From positions 1 to 37,344 of the forward strand of contig JAOMBT010000006.1 in NCBI GenBank assembly GCA_028344675.1: DNA of 37,344 nt. The letters run 5' to 3'. Under the pieces are notes generated by a model, which saw nothing but the letters and a program-made list of their open reading frames with translations, made no database searches and was not told where the DNA came from. A program made the translations under genes and the position numbers. The stretch is from Acidimicrobiaceae bacterium. Lineage in GTDB: Bacteria; Actinomycetota; Acidimicrobiia; Actinomarinales; Actinomarinaceae. Below, one piece after another: positions 27,309 to 35,700 of the stretch (positions are counted from its first letter, which is position 1; the number at the start of each line of letters is the position of its first letter).

Positions 27309-28304
27309 CTAAATTTTAGACAAATGAATATATTGATTATCAATTAACCAGTTGACTGTTTTCTTAATAAATGCTTCAAGATTTGTATAAGGAATTTGTA
27401 ACTCGTCTTTTGCTTTTGAACCATTGTATTGGTGTCCATGAGTTAAAACTCTTGCAGATTCAGTACAAAGGACAGGTGGTGAGTTTGAAAAAACTTTATA
27501 TAAATCTCCTATTGGTGCAATTACCTTTAAACCCAATTTAGGAATATAAACAGGATTACCATTCCAAGTGGATAAATTTTTTAAAACTTTTATTAATTCC
27601 TCACTGGTGCTTTGAAAACTATTTAAGACATATCTTTCATTATTTCTGCCATGAATTAAGGCATTGTAATGTCCGTGAGTGCAGTCATCAATATCAACTA
27701 CAGATAGATGATTTTTAATTAATGGTGGGTATTTTTTACTAAGTGTTGAGATAAGCAATTTAGCTGTACCTGATACTCTTCCTGGTCCCTGTACGGATGA
27801 GGGATTAACAGATACGAAATCAAATTCTTTTTTAAACCTAAACGCTTCTTCTTCAGCTAAAAATTTAGATTCTTCGTACTTGCTTAAAAAATACCCCCTG
27901 TGTTTTGATTCTTCATTTCCCTCAGTACCAAGCTTTTCACCTAAAGTAACCGCAGAAGATGTATAAATAAATTTTTTAATGCCTAACTGGTTACCTAAAT
28001 TTAAAATATTTTTGGTGCCTTCAATATTTGCGTTAAACATATAGTCAGGATTTTTAGAGCACATTTGATTCACACCTGCCACATGAAATATTGCATCGAT
28101 ATTTTTATTTGATAATTTTTCCTCTAGGTTATCAGAGAGAATATCTCCTTCTATTTTTGTTACATTTAGATTGTTAAAAAGTTCATTATGATGTTTTGAT
28201 CTACTTAACCCATAAACATTGTGATTGTTTTCAACTATTTTTCTTAAAAGTGGCTTCCCTACAACTCCAGTTGAGCCTGTTATAAATATATTTTGATAAC
28301 TCAT
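27309..28304 (-). CDS. NAD-dependent epimerase/dehydratase (extended SDR)
   Basis: NIFITGSTGVVGKPLLRKIVE, IFHVAGVNQM, YTSSAVTLGE, YFLSKYESK-type YxxxK. Confidence 0.9.
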   Translation of the reverse strand: MSYQNIFITGSTGVVGKPLLRKIVENNHNVYGLSRSKHHNELFNNLNVTKIEGDILSDNLEEKLSNKNIDAIFHVAGVNQMCSKNPDYMFNANIEGTKNILNLGNQLGIKKFIYTSSAVTLGEKLGTEGNEESKHRGYFLSKYEESKFLAEEEAFRFKKEFDFVSVNPSSVQGPGRVSGTAKLLISTLSKKYPPLIKNHLSVVDIDDCTHGHYNALIHGRNNERYVLNSFQSTSEELIKVLKNLSTWNGNPVYIPKLGLKVIAPIGDLYKVFSNSPPVLCTESARVLTHGHQYNGSKAKDELQIPYTNLEAFIKKTVNWLIDNQYIHLSKI

Positions 28305-28843
28305 TTAGTTTTTTGTATATAACCAGAAATATATTGATAGCCAGAAATATATGAAAAAATTAATGCGTGAAGGACCACTAAGTCTGCAATATTAAAACTT
28401 AAAATATTAAATTGAAAATCTATCATTACAAACCCTACAGCCCAAAACTGGAGGCTTGCTTTAGCTTTACCAAATTTACTTGGAGGAATCATAATTCCCT
28501 CATTGCCTGCAAGGCCTCGTAATCCTGTGATAATAAACTCTCTAACAATCAATAGGGTTGTTATCCAAATGCTTACTCTATCAATGTATGTAAATCCTAT
28601 AAAAATAAAAGTTATGAAAATTTTGTCAGCAATAGTATCGAGGAAAGCACCAGTTTTTGTGGTTACATTCCATTTTCTTGCTAATCGTCCATCAAAAAAG
28701 TCTGTCCATGCTGATATAAATGCAATGATTGCTGGAATTAACATTAAGCCTTCATTTGAACCGTCTAACAAAATTAGGTATAAGATTACAGGCGCAGAAA
28801 TTATTCTAAATATTGCTAAAGAATCAGGTATGTATTTTTTCAT
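28301..28843 (-). CDS. pgsA: CDP-diacylglycerol--glycerol-3-phosphate 3-phosphatidyltransferase family
   Basis: CDP-alcohol phosphotransferase motif DFFDGRLARKWNVTTKTGAFLDTIADK; polytopic. Confidence 0.9.
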   Translation of the reverse strand: MKKYIPDSLAIFRIISAPVILYLILLDGSNEGLMLIPAIIAFISAWTDFFDGRLARKWNVTTKTGAFLDTIADKIFITFIFIGFTYIDRVSIWITTLLIVREFIITGLRGLAGNEGIMIPPSKFGKAKASLQFWAVGFVMIDFQFNILSFNIADLVVLHALIFSYISGYQYISGYIQKTK

Positions 28844-29442
28844 TAAACCACATCAATTATTCGTCTCTCGGAAGCTTCTTTTATCGCTGCTTCCTTATCG
28901 ATTACAAAAGTTTTAAGAATATCAATAGAATCATCAATTAAAAACTCTACTTCCTCTGTTTCATTATTATAAAACTTTGAAAGTACAAAAACTGCCGGGT
29001 CTATATCTTTTGGAGGCCTCCCAACACCAACTTTTAATCTAAAATATTCGATTGTACCAAGATGAGAGTTGATTGACTTAATCCCATTATGGCCGCCATG
29101 GGAACTTCCCTTTTTTAGTCTTAGTCTGCCAAATGCAAGATCAATATCATCATGAATTACTAAAATATTTTCAGGAGAAATCTCTTTATATTTTATATAT
29201 GCTTTTAACGATTCACCAGATTTATTCATTGAAACCATAGGGATAACGACATCAACTCTATTTTCATTAATTATTAATGTTCCAGTTTTAAACATTCCAG
29301 ACTTATCTAGGTTGATCTCTACAGAGTTTTGAACAATAAAATGTTCGAGAATATCTGCACCAATATTATGTCTAGTCTTTGAATACTTTGAATGGGGATT
29401 CCAAAGGCCAACTAGAAGAGTGTTACTACTCTCCAGATTCAT
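28843..29442 (-). CDS. pth: Peptidyl-tRNA hydrolase. ORF track opens at 29526 but the internal M at 29442 is preferred
   Basis: LLVGLWNPHSKYSKTRHNIG, PMVSMNKSGESL, VIHDDIDLAFGRLRLKKGSSHGGHNGIKSI. Confidence 0.92.
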   Translation of the reverse strand: MNLESSNTLLVGLWNPHSKYSKTRHNIGADILEHFIVQNSVEINLDKSGMFKTGTLIINENRVDVVIPMVSMNKSGESLKAYIKYKEISPENILVIHDDIDLAFGRLRLKKGSSHGGHNGIKSINSHLGTIEYFRLKVGVGRPPKDIDPAVFVLSKFYNNETEEVEFLIDDSIDILKTFVIDKEAAIKEASERRIIDVV

Positions 29443-30106
29443 CTGAGGACTCTTCCCCAGCAGTTTCTTCAGAAGACTCACCTTCGGCTCCTTCTTCTCC
29501 TTCAAGTCCTTCGCCTTCAAGACCATCTATCTCTTCTTCTTCTATTGCAGCTCTAGGTAATGTAATTGTTACTAATATTGAGTCATCATCTTCAGTTGCC
29601 AATTCAACACCTTCTGGAAGTTTAACATCTAATACTGTGGCATTTTCACCAACATTCAACTCAGAGATATCTAAATCTAATGATGCAGGAATAGTAGAAG
29701 GCAATGTTGAAACTGTAATTGTGGAGTTAATAGTCTGTACCAATCCTCCTTCATCTTTAACTCCTATAGGAGTTCCTAAGAAGTTAACTTGGACATTAGC
29801 CTCTACATTTTGGGTTAAATCAATTTGAATTAAATCAATATGAAGAAATTCATTTTTATACGGGTGTCTTTGAATTTCTCTAGCAAGTGTAGTGTATTTA
29901 CTTTTTCCAACTTCTAGATTTAAAATAACGTTAGATCCAGCATCAGTTTTAAGAGCATTTGTAAATTCACGAGCATTTACAGCAATAGAAACGGGATCCA
30001 TTCCAAGGCCATAAATTACCGCCGGGAGAAATCCTTCGTTTCTCAGACGCCTTGACTCTCCAGAACCAATACTTTCTCTTAAAGTTGCTTTTAAATTTGC
30101 TTCCAT
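29426..30106 (-). CDS. rplY: 50S ribosomal protein L25/general stress protein Ctc
   Basis: RRLRNEGFLPAVIYGLGMDPVSIAVNAREF, LAREIQRHPYKNEFLHIDLIQID; acidic Glu/Ser/Gly C-terminal tail. Confidence 0.95.
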   Translation of the reverse strand: MEANLKATLRESIGSGESRRLRNEGFLPAVIYGLGMDPVSIAVNAREFTNALKTDAGSNVILNLEVGKSKYTTLAREIQRHPYKNEFLHIDLIQIDLTQNVEANVQVNFLGTPIGVKDEGGLVQTINSTITVSTLPSTIPASLDLDISELNVGENATVLDVKLPEGVELATEDDDSILVTITLPRAAIEEEEIDGLEGEGLEGEEGAEGESSEETAGEESSDESGE

Positions 30107-30120
30107 ATTTATCCTTACGA

Positions 30121-30153
30121 ATTATATAGAGTAATAAATTTTAATCATTACTC
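30121..30153 (-). promoter_or_regulatory. Candidate rplY promoter with overlapping inverted repeat
   Basis: Minus strand GAGTAATGATTAAAATTTATTACTC (7-bp arms) followed by TATAAT and a short leader AGGATAAATATG. Confidence 0.4.
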
Positions 30154-30163
30154 AAAGAGGTAT

Positions 30164-30961
30164 TTATGCTTTTTCTGTGGCTTTTCTTGCTGAAATAACA
30201 GCAAAAGTTAATGTTATGGCTGCAAAAAGACATGCAGATAAATAGCCCCTAAATAGTACATCTGGTTCCCAACCTTGAACCATCACAGATCGCATTCCTT
30301 CAATTACATAAGTTGTTGGGTTGTAAGCAGCAGCAGTTTCTAACCATCCTTTTAAGGCTTCCCTAGGAACAAATGTTGGAGCAAGAAAGATAGCAGGAAA
30401 GAATAAAAAAGTTGCTGCTTGTGCACCTTGTGAAGATCCTGATTTTACCCCAGCAGCTACTGAATATCCTGCAAATCCCATCCCCCATATAAAGGCAATA
30501 GAAAGAACTATTAAAAAACCTACATTGCCAACTGCAGGATCAGCTCCAATAAATTTACCAATTAATAAAATAAGACCTGCTTGCAACAAGACTCTGAATG
30601 CTCCAACGTTCATTGGAGCTAAAATAATAGCCCATCTGGAAATTGGCATACTCTGGTATCGTTTAAAAACTCCTGATTCAATATCTTCTACTAAATAAAT
30701 ACCTGAGGCTGCACCACTTAAAGAGGCAGAGACGATTGAAACAGGAAGAATAAAATTAACAAAATTTCCATTTGCAAAATCAAAAGGTGTTCCACTAGCA
30801 TTTCCCCCAAATACTCCCCCCAAGGCACCATCGTATACAAATAAGAAAAATGCTGAAATGATTAAGTTAGGTAATTCAGCAAGCGGTCTTCTTACTACCC
30901 TTAAAGTCATTCTCTTAGTTAAAATTTGTAACTGTACTAGAAAAGATCTTTTTGATTTCAT
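30164..30961 (-). CDS. ABC-2 type permease (DrrB-like)
   Basis: Polytopic, directly coupled to the ATPase; GYSVAAGVKSGSSQGAQAATFLFFPAIFLAPTFVPREALKGWL. Confidence 0.88.
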   Translation of the reverse strand: MKSKRSFLVQLQILTKRMTLRVVRRPLAELPNLIISAFFLFVYDGALGGVFGGNASGTPFDFANGNFVNFILPVSIVSASLSGAASGIYLVEDIESGVFKRYQSMPISRWAIILAPMNVGAFRVLLQAGLILLIGKFIGADPAVGNVGFLIVLSIAFIWGMGFAGYSVAAGVKSGSSQGAQAATFLFFPAIFLAPTFVPREALKGWLETAAAYNPTTYVIEGMRSVMVQGWEPDVLFRGYLSACLFAAITLTFAVISARKATEKA

Positions 30962-31932
30962 TATCTCTTACTCTTTTGTTTTGCTTGTTGGCTGCTTTCT
31001 GATCCTTCAAGCCTATATCCAGTAACTTCTAGAAAAACATCATCGAGTGTAGGTTTATTAGCTGAAACTGAACTAACTTCTACACCTTGATTACTGAGGT
31101 CCTTCAGATATCCAGGAATTCTAGAAGCACCATCTTCAACTGTAATTCTTAACTCATTTTTTTCTTGAACTGAATTAGTCAGTATATTTTTTGCATTTTT
31201 TAAATCATCATTATGATTAAATGCAAACGTTATTACATCACCGCCTATACTTGCCTTTAATTCGTCTGAAGTGCCTTCAGCAACAACTAAACCCTCATCA
31301 ATGATTGCAATTCTATCAGCTAGTTCATCAGCTTCTTCAAGGTACTGTGTTGTGAGAATGACCGTTACTCCGTTATTGCGAAGTCTTTTAATTTCATCCC
31401 ATAAAACTCTCCTTGAACCAGGATCTAAACCTGTTGTTGGCTCATCTAGAAAAAGAATCTCTGGAGAATGAACAAGGCTTAGACCAAGATCTAATCTTCT
31501 TTTCATACCACCTGAATAAGTTTTTACTCTTCTATCTGCTGCTTCTGTTAAACCAACAAGTTCTAAAAGTTCATTCGTCCTTACCTCAGAATCTTTTTTT
31601 GAGTAACCCCATAATCTGCAAGTTGTGAAAAAGAGTTCGTGACCTGTGAGAAGATTATCTATACCTGTGTCTTGAAGTGCTACACCTATTTTTTCTCTCA
31701 CTTCTTTGTCTTTGGTTGCAACATCTATACCTAAGATAGAGGCACTTCCTTCAGTAATGCTTAAGAGTGTGGTGAGCATTAAAATTGTAGTAGATTTACC
31801 AGCTCCATTTGGTCCAAGTAATCCAAAAATCTCACCCTGTTTTACATGAAAACTAACATCTTTTACAGCTTCAACAGTATCCTGCTTACTGATAAAAGTT
31901 TTCTTAATATTTTTAACGTCTACTGCTAACAT
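30961..31932 (-). CDS. ABC-2 type ATP-binding protein (DrrA-like)
   Basis: GLLGPNGAGKSTTILMLTTLL, YSGGMKRRLDLGLSLVHSPEILFLDEPTTGLDPGSRRVLWDEI. Confidence 0.93.
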   Translation of the reverse strand: MLAVDVKNIKKTFISKQDTVEAVKDVSFHVKQGEIFGLLGPNGAGKSTTILMLTTLLSITEGSASILGIDVATKDKEVREKIGVALQDTGIDNLLTGHELFFTTCRLWGYSKKDSEVRTNELLELVGLTEAADRRVKTYSGGMKRRLDLGLSLVHSPEILFLDEPTTGLDPGSRRVLWDEIKRLRNNGVTVILTTQYLEEADELADRIAIIDEGLVVAEGTSDELKASIGGDVITFAFNHNDDLKNAKNILTNSVQEKNELRITVEDGASRIPGYLKDLSNQGVEVSSVSANKPTLDDVFLEVTGYRLEGSESSQQAKQKSKR

Positions 31933-31980
31933 TTATATCCTATATGAATTAAATATCTTATTAGTATAACGATTTTAAAT

Positions 31981-32053
31981 GGCCTCGTAGCTCAGGGGAT
32001 AGAGCACAGGTTTCCTAAACCTGGTGTCGCAAGTTCGAATCTTGCCGAGGCCG
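31981..32053 (+). tRNA. tRNA-Arg (anticodon CCU)
   Basis: GGCCTCG...CGAGGCC acceptor stem, anticodon arm CAGGT-TTCCTAA-ACCTG, T-arm GTTCGAAT. Confidence 0.97.
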
Positions 32054-32866
32054 CTATCGATTAAAACGTATTTCTAAATCTTTATTTATATTTGAAAAAA
32101 CAATATTTTTAAACTCATCATGAATGCCAATATTTGAAGCTACTAGTAGATTTGATGCTGTAGTTGGAAATTTATCTTTTTCATCAACTACTTTCCCACC
32201 AGCTTCTTTCAAAATTAAACTAGCTCCAAGGGTGTCCCATGGTTTCATAAAAAATTCAAAATAAGCATCAAACTTATTATCAGCTATCCAACAAACATCT
32301 AATGCCGCACTTCCAAATCTTCTTACTCCACCGCATGATCTCAATACTGCTTCAAAAGTAGTTATGTATTGTTCGGAATTATTAACTCTGTCATATGGAA
32401 AACCTGTAGCCACGATTGCTTTCTGCATTGTAGTTTTCTTCACAATCTCTAATTTTTTACCATTTTTATATGCACCATTGTCTTTATACCCTTCGTATAA
32501 AATATTATTGTAAATATCTAAAACATATACCTGAGTAGGTTGGTTTTCCTCTAAAAGCATCAAGGTAATAGCAACCTGTGGAATATTGTTTGCATAATTT
32601 ACAGTGCCATCGAGAGGATCAATTACCCAAATTCTTGCTGCATCAGAATTAATTGTTTCTGATTCTTCAGAAATAATTCCATCATTTGGGAAGTGCTTTG
32701 TAATAGCGTTTATTAAAATTTCTTCTGATTTTAAATCTGCCTCTGTGACTAAATCAACCTCGTGCAATTTTGAAAAGATTTCAACACCTTCTTTTAATTC
32801 TTTAATTGCTGATGCAGCATCATATAGTGCATTTTTTAATATGTGTATATCAAAGTCTTGATTCAT
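32054..32866 (-). CDS. Inositol monophosphatase family protein
   Basis: ISEESET, WVIDPLDGTVNYANNIPQVAI, WDTLGASLILKEAGGKV. Confidence 0.93.
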   Translation of the reverse strand: MNQDFDIHILKNALYDAASAIKELKEGVEIFSKLHEVDLVTEADLKSEEILINAITKHFPNDGIISEESETINSDAARIWVIDPLDGTVNYANNIPQVAITLMLLEENQPTQVYVLDIYNNILYEGYKDNGAYKNGKKLEIVKKTTMQKAIVATGFPYDRVNNSEQYITTFEAVLRSCGGVRRFGSAALDVCWIADNKFDAYFEFFMKPWDTLGASLILKEAGGKVVDEKDKFPTTASNLLVASNIGIHDEFKNIVFSNINKDLEIRFNR

Positions 32867-32869
32867 TGG

Positions 32870-34960
32870 CTACACAGAATGTTGCTGTCCCGAGTTCATA
32901 TAATCTTGAGCATAAATACCTGCTCTAGATATTGATTTTAGCTCAAGCCATGTAAATGGATTTTCTGAATTATTTTTTACATAATCTAAAAATATTTGTA
33001 ATGATTCTTTATGACCCTTACCAGATGAAAATACTTTGCTTTTATCTTGATTACCTTCCAGGTAGCGGAGTAACTGAAAATCTTCAACAATATATGAATT
33101 TCCATTTCCATGAACTTCTATTCTCTCTTTACCAAGATTTTTGTTTGTTTCTGAAAGGTACTGAATAGATGCATGGGCACCATTAGCAAAATTTACATTT
33201 ATAAACACTTGGTTTTCATTCACTTCATTATTTTCCTTATCAATTGGTGCAGACGAAGAAATACTTTGAGGCAGTGAATCAAACAAGTAACAAGCAAGGT
33301 CAATTGCATGTATAGCTTCACCAACAACTCTTCCGCCGCCAATTTCTTTTATGTTTGTCCAGTGATCTTTATCTAATGGGGGAACACTAAATCTAAAAGA
33401 TATAGAGTTTGCTGGATTTTGAATTAATTTTTGTTTTACAAACTGTGTTGCTTCAGAGAACCTTCTATTAAAACCAATAAATAACTTAGGATTATCAGCA
33501 TTATATATAGCTTCTTCTATTTCCACTAAAGAGGTACTTGTTAAGGCTAGGGGTTTTTCAACATAGATAGCTTTACCTTTACTTAATGCTTTTATGACAA
33601 GTTCTGCATGATTGAAGTGTGGCGTTAATATCAGTACCGCATCTATCTCAGGTGAGTTAAGAATTTCCTCCTCTGTTGTATATTTATTTTTGATTTTAAA
33701 ATTAGTTGCTAAAGATTGAGCAGATAATCCAGTTGAAGAAGCTACACCCAATACTTGACAGTCTTTTTTTAATTCTTTAAGAATGGGCATTATTGTAGTA
33801 GAAGCGAAGTTACCTGCCCCCAATATACCCAAATTTACTTTACTAGTTGTAGGTTCAAGATTGATATCTGGTGTGAATTCAATTTTTGGTTCAGATTTAA
33901 TATCGTATCTTAAAACTACTGATAGAGGCTTGGTCTCCTCTGTAAATTTCTTATAAACAGTAGGAGCCTCATCGAAACTTACTTCCTCAGATACAAGATC
34001 AAGAAGGTGTATCTGACCTTGAGATAAAAGTTTTATAAAAGCTTCAAAATTTCTATTTTCTGTCCATCTTACATACTCGATTGGATAGTCTTTTCCTAGA
34101 ATTTCATACTGCTTATCGTATCGCCCAGGTCCATATGATTTAGAAACAACAAGTTCTAACTCCTTATAGTAAAATTCATTTCTGGAAATATTTAATGGTA
34201 TATCTCCTACCACAACAATTTTTGCTTTATTTCTAGCTATTTTAGTAGCTACTTCAATAGGTTCATTACTTGAAGTAGCAGCTGTAATTATTACCGAATC
34301 AATGTCTTGAACACTTGCTTTATCAATAGAAGTAAAGTAATTATTATGACCTTCTATTCTTTTTTCATCTGGATCAATACCAATAACTTCAGAACCTTGA
34401 GCTTCAGCTAGCTTACAAACTAACTGGCCTACAATTCCTAAACCTATTACAACAACTTTTGAACCTAAATTTGTCTCAGAAAGCCTGAGCCCGTGTAGAG
34501 CTATGCTACCAAGAACTGTAAATGCGGCTTCTTTAATGTCTGCATTCTCTGGAATACGTGCACAAAGATTCTGGTTAACAGAGACATATTCTGCATGATT
34601 ACCATTTGATACAACCATATCTCCAACGTGAAAACCGCTTACACCTTTGCCAGTTTGCACAACTTCTCCTGCGGAACTATATCCAAGCTGAAGTGGAATT
34701 AAGTTTTTTGGAAATACCGCATTCCACACTGCTTTTACCCCTTCATTTTTTATTAAATCTAAACCCTTTTCGATATTTGAACTACTTTGCAGCTTCTCTC
34801 CAACCGTTGTATTTGCACCTTCGATTGCAGCTAACTCTGTCCCTGAAGAAACAACTGAGTAATGATTCTTAATCAACACTTCTCCATGGCTAGGTTTAGG
34901 AATAGGAGTGTCTAGAAGAATTGGATCGGGGTTGTTTTTTTCAACTACTAATTGTTTCAT
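32870..34960 (-). CDS. Bi-domain oxidoreductase: MDR/alcohol-dehydrogenase-like domain fused to Gfo/Idh/MocA domain
   Basis: N-terminal MDR fold (VVIGLGIVGQLVCKLAEAQGSEVIGID); C-terminal NLGILGAGNFASTTIMPIL and IYVEKPLALTS. Confidence 0.92.
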   Translation of the reverse strand: MKQLVVEKNNPDPILLDTPIPKPSHGEVLIKNHYSVVSSGTELAAIEGANTTVGEKLQSSSNIEKGLDLIKNEGVKAVWNAVFPKNLIPLQLGYSSAGEVVQTGKGVSGFHVGDMVVSNGNHAEYVSVNQNLCARIPENADIKEAAFTVLGSIALHGLRLSETNLGSKVVVIGLGIVGQLVCKLAEAQGSEVIGIDPDEKRIEGHNNYFTSIDKASVQDIDSVIITAATSSNEPIEVATKIARNKAKIVVVGDIPLNISRNEFYYKELELVVSKSYGPGRYDKQYEILGKDYPIEYVRWTENRNFEAFIKLLSQGQIHLLDLVSEEVSFDEAPTVYKKFTEETKPLSVVLRYDIKSEPKIEFTPDINLEPTTSKVNLGILGAGNFASTTIMPILKELKKDCQVLGVASSTGLSAQSLATNFKIKNKYTTEEEILNSPEIDAVLILTPHFNHAELVIKALSKGKAIYVEKPLALTSTSLVEIEEAIYNADNPKLFIGFNRRFSEATQFVKQKLIQNPANSISFRFSVPPLDKDHWTNIKEIGGGRVVGEAIHAIDLACYLFDSLPQSISSSAPIDKENNEVNENQVFINVNFANGAHASIQYLSETNKNLGKERIEVHGNGNSYIVEDFQLLRYLEGNQDKSKVFSSGKGHKESLQIFLDYVKNNSENPFTWLELKSISRAGIYAQDYMNSGQQHSV

Positions 34961-34984
34961 TTATTTCCTGCTTATTAATGATAA

Positions 34985-35641
34985 CTAATTTACTTCTGTA
35001 ATTAAGGGGGACGTTAAATTTATAATCTTTTCATCTACTGTTTTAATTCTTAATGACCCATCTGTATTTACATCTTCGGCCCAGCCTCTACCCTCTGGAT
35101 ACTCAACTAATTTTCCTATTGTTTGTAGTCGGGACTTGTACTCATTAAGGTCAAAATTATTATTTTTAAGTGTGGCTTCAATCTGTTCAGCCCAGTTTTT
35201 AGCATCATCTTTAATCATTTCTTGGTTTTGATAGGTTTTAAATATAGATCCCGCATTTGGAACTGGAGGATTTTCCCAAAAGTAATTCACCCCCATGCCA
35301 ATACATATTTTATTTTCTACTTTTTCAACTAAAATGCCACCAACTTTTTTTTGATTAAAAATAATATCGTTTGGCCATTTCAGTGTTAAATCTATCTCTT
35401 TCAAAACCTTTGTAAATGTAGTACCAGCAACTAAAGGGATAAGAGTATGGGGTATGTTTATATGTTCATCAAATAAAGCAAACGAGCACGCTAATGACTG
35501 ATCTGCATTTAACCATGTTCTATTTGATGTTCCTTTTCCTTTTTCTTGAGAAAAACTAGTCACAAAAACAGGTTCTGAACTTAATTGAGTTAGTGCAAAT
35601 TCCTGAGTATTGTATATGGAATCAAAAAAAAAGGTTTTCAT
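34985..35641 (-). CDS. birA: Biotin--[acetyl-CoA-carboxylase] ligase, catalytic domain only
   Basis: SQEKGKGTSNRTWLNADQSLACSF, LTLKWPNDIIFNQKKVGGILVE, IGMGVNYFWEN. Confidence 0.9.
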   Translation of the reverse strand: MKTFFFDSIYNTQEFALTQLSSEPVFVTSFSQEKGKGTSNRTWLNADQSLACSFALFDEHINIPHTLIPLVAGTTFTKVLKEIDLTLKWPNDIIFNQKKVGGILVEKVENKICIGMGVNYFWENPPVPNAGSIFKTYQNQEMIKDDAKNWAEQIEATLKNNNFDLNEYKSRLQTIGKLVEYPEGRGWAEDVNTDGSLRIKTVDEKIINLTSPLITEVN

Positions 35642-35700
35642 CTTGTTACTTCTTTACATATATATAGGTCAAATACATACATTAACAATAAACAGGAAAG

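Noticed and set aside
29379-29828. 149-aa Ser/Pro-rich plus-strand ORF
   Set aside because: Produced by the reverse complement of the acidic rplY tail repeats.
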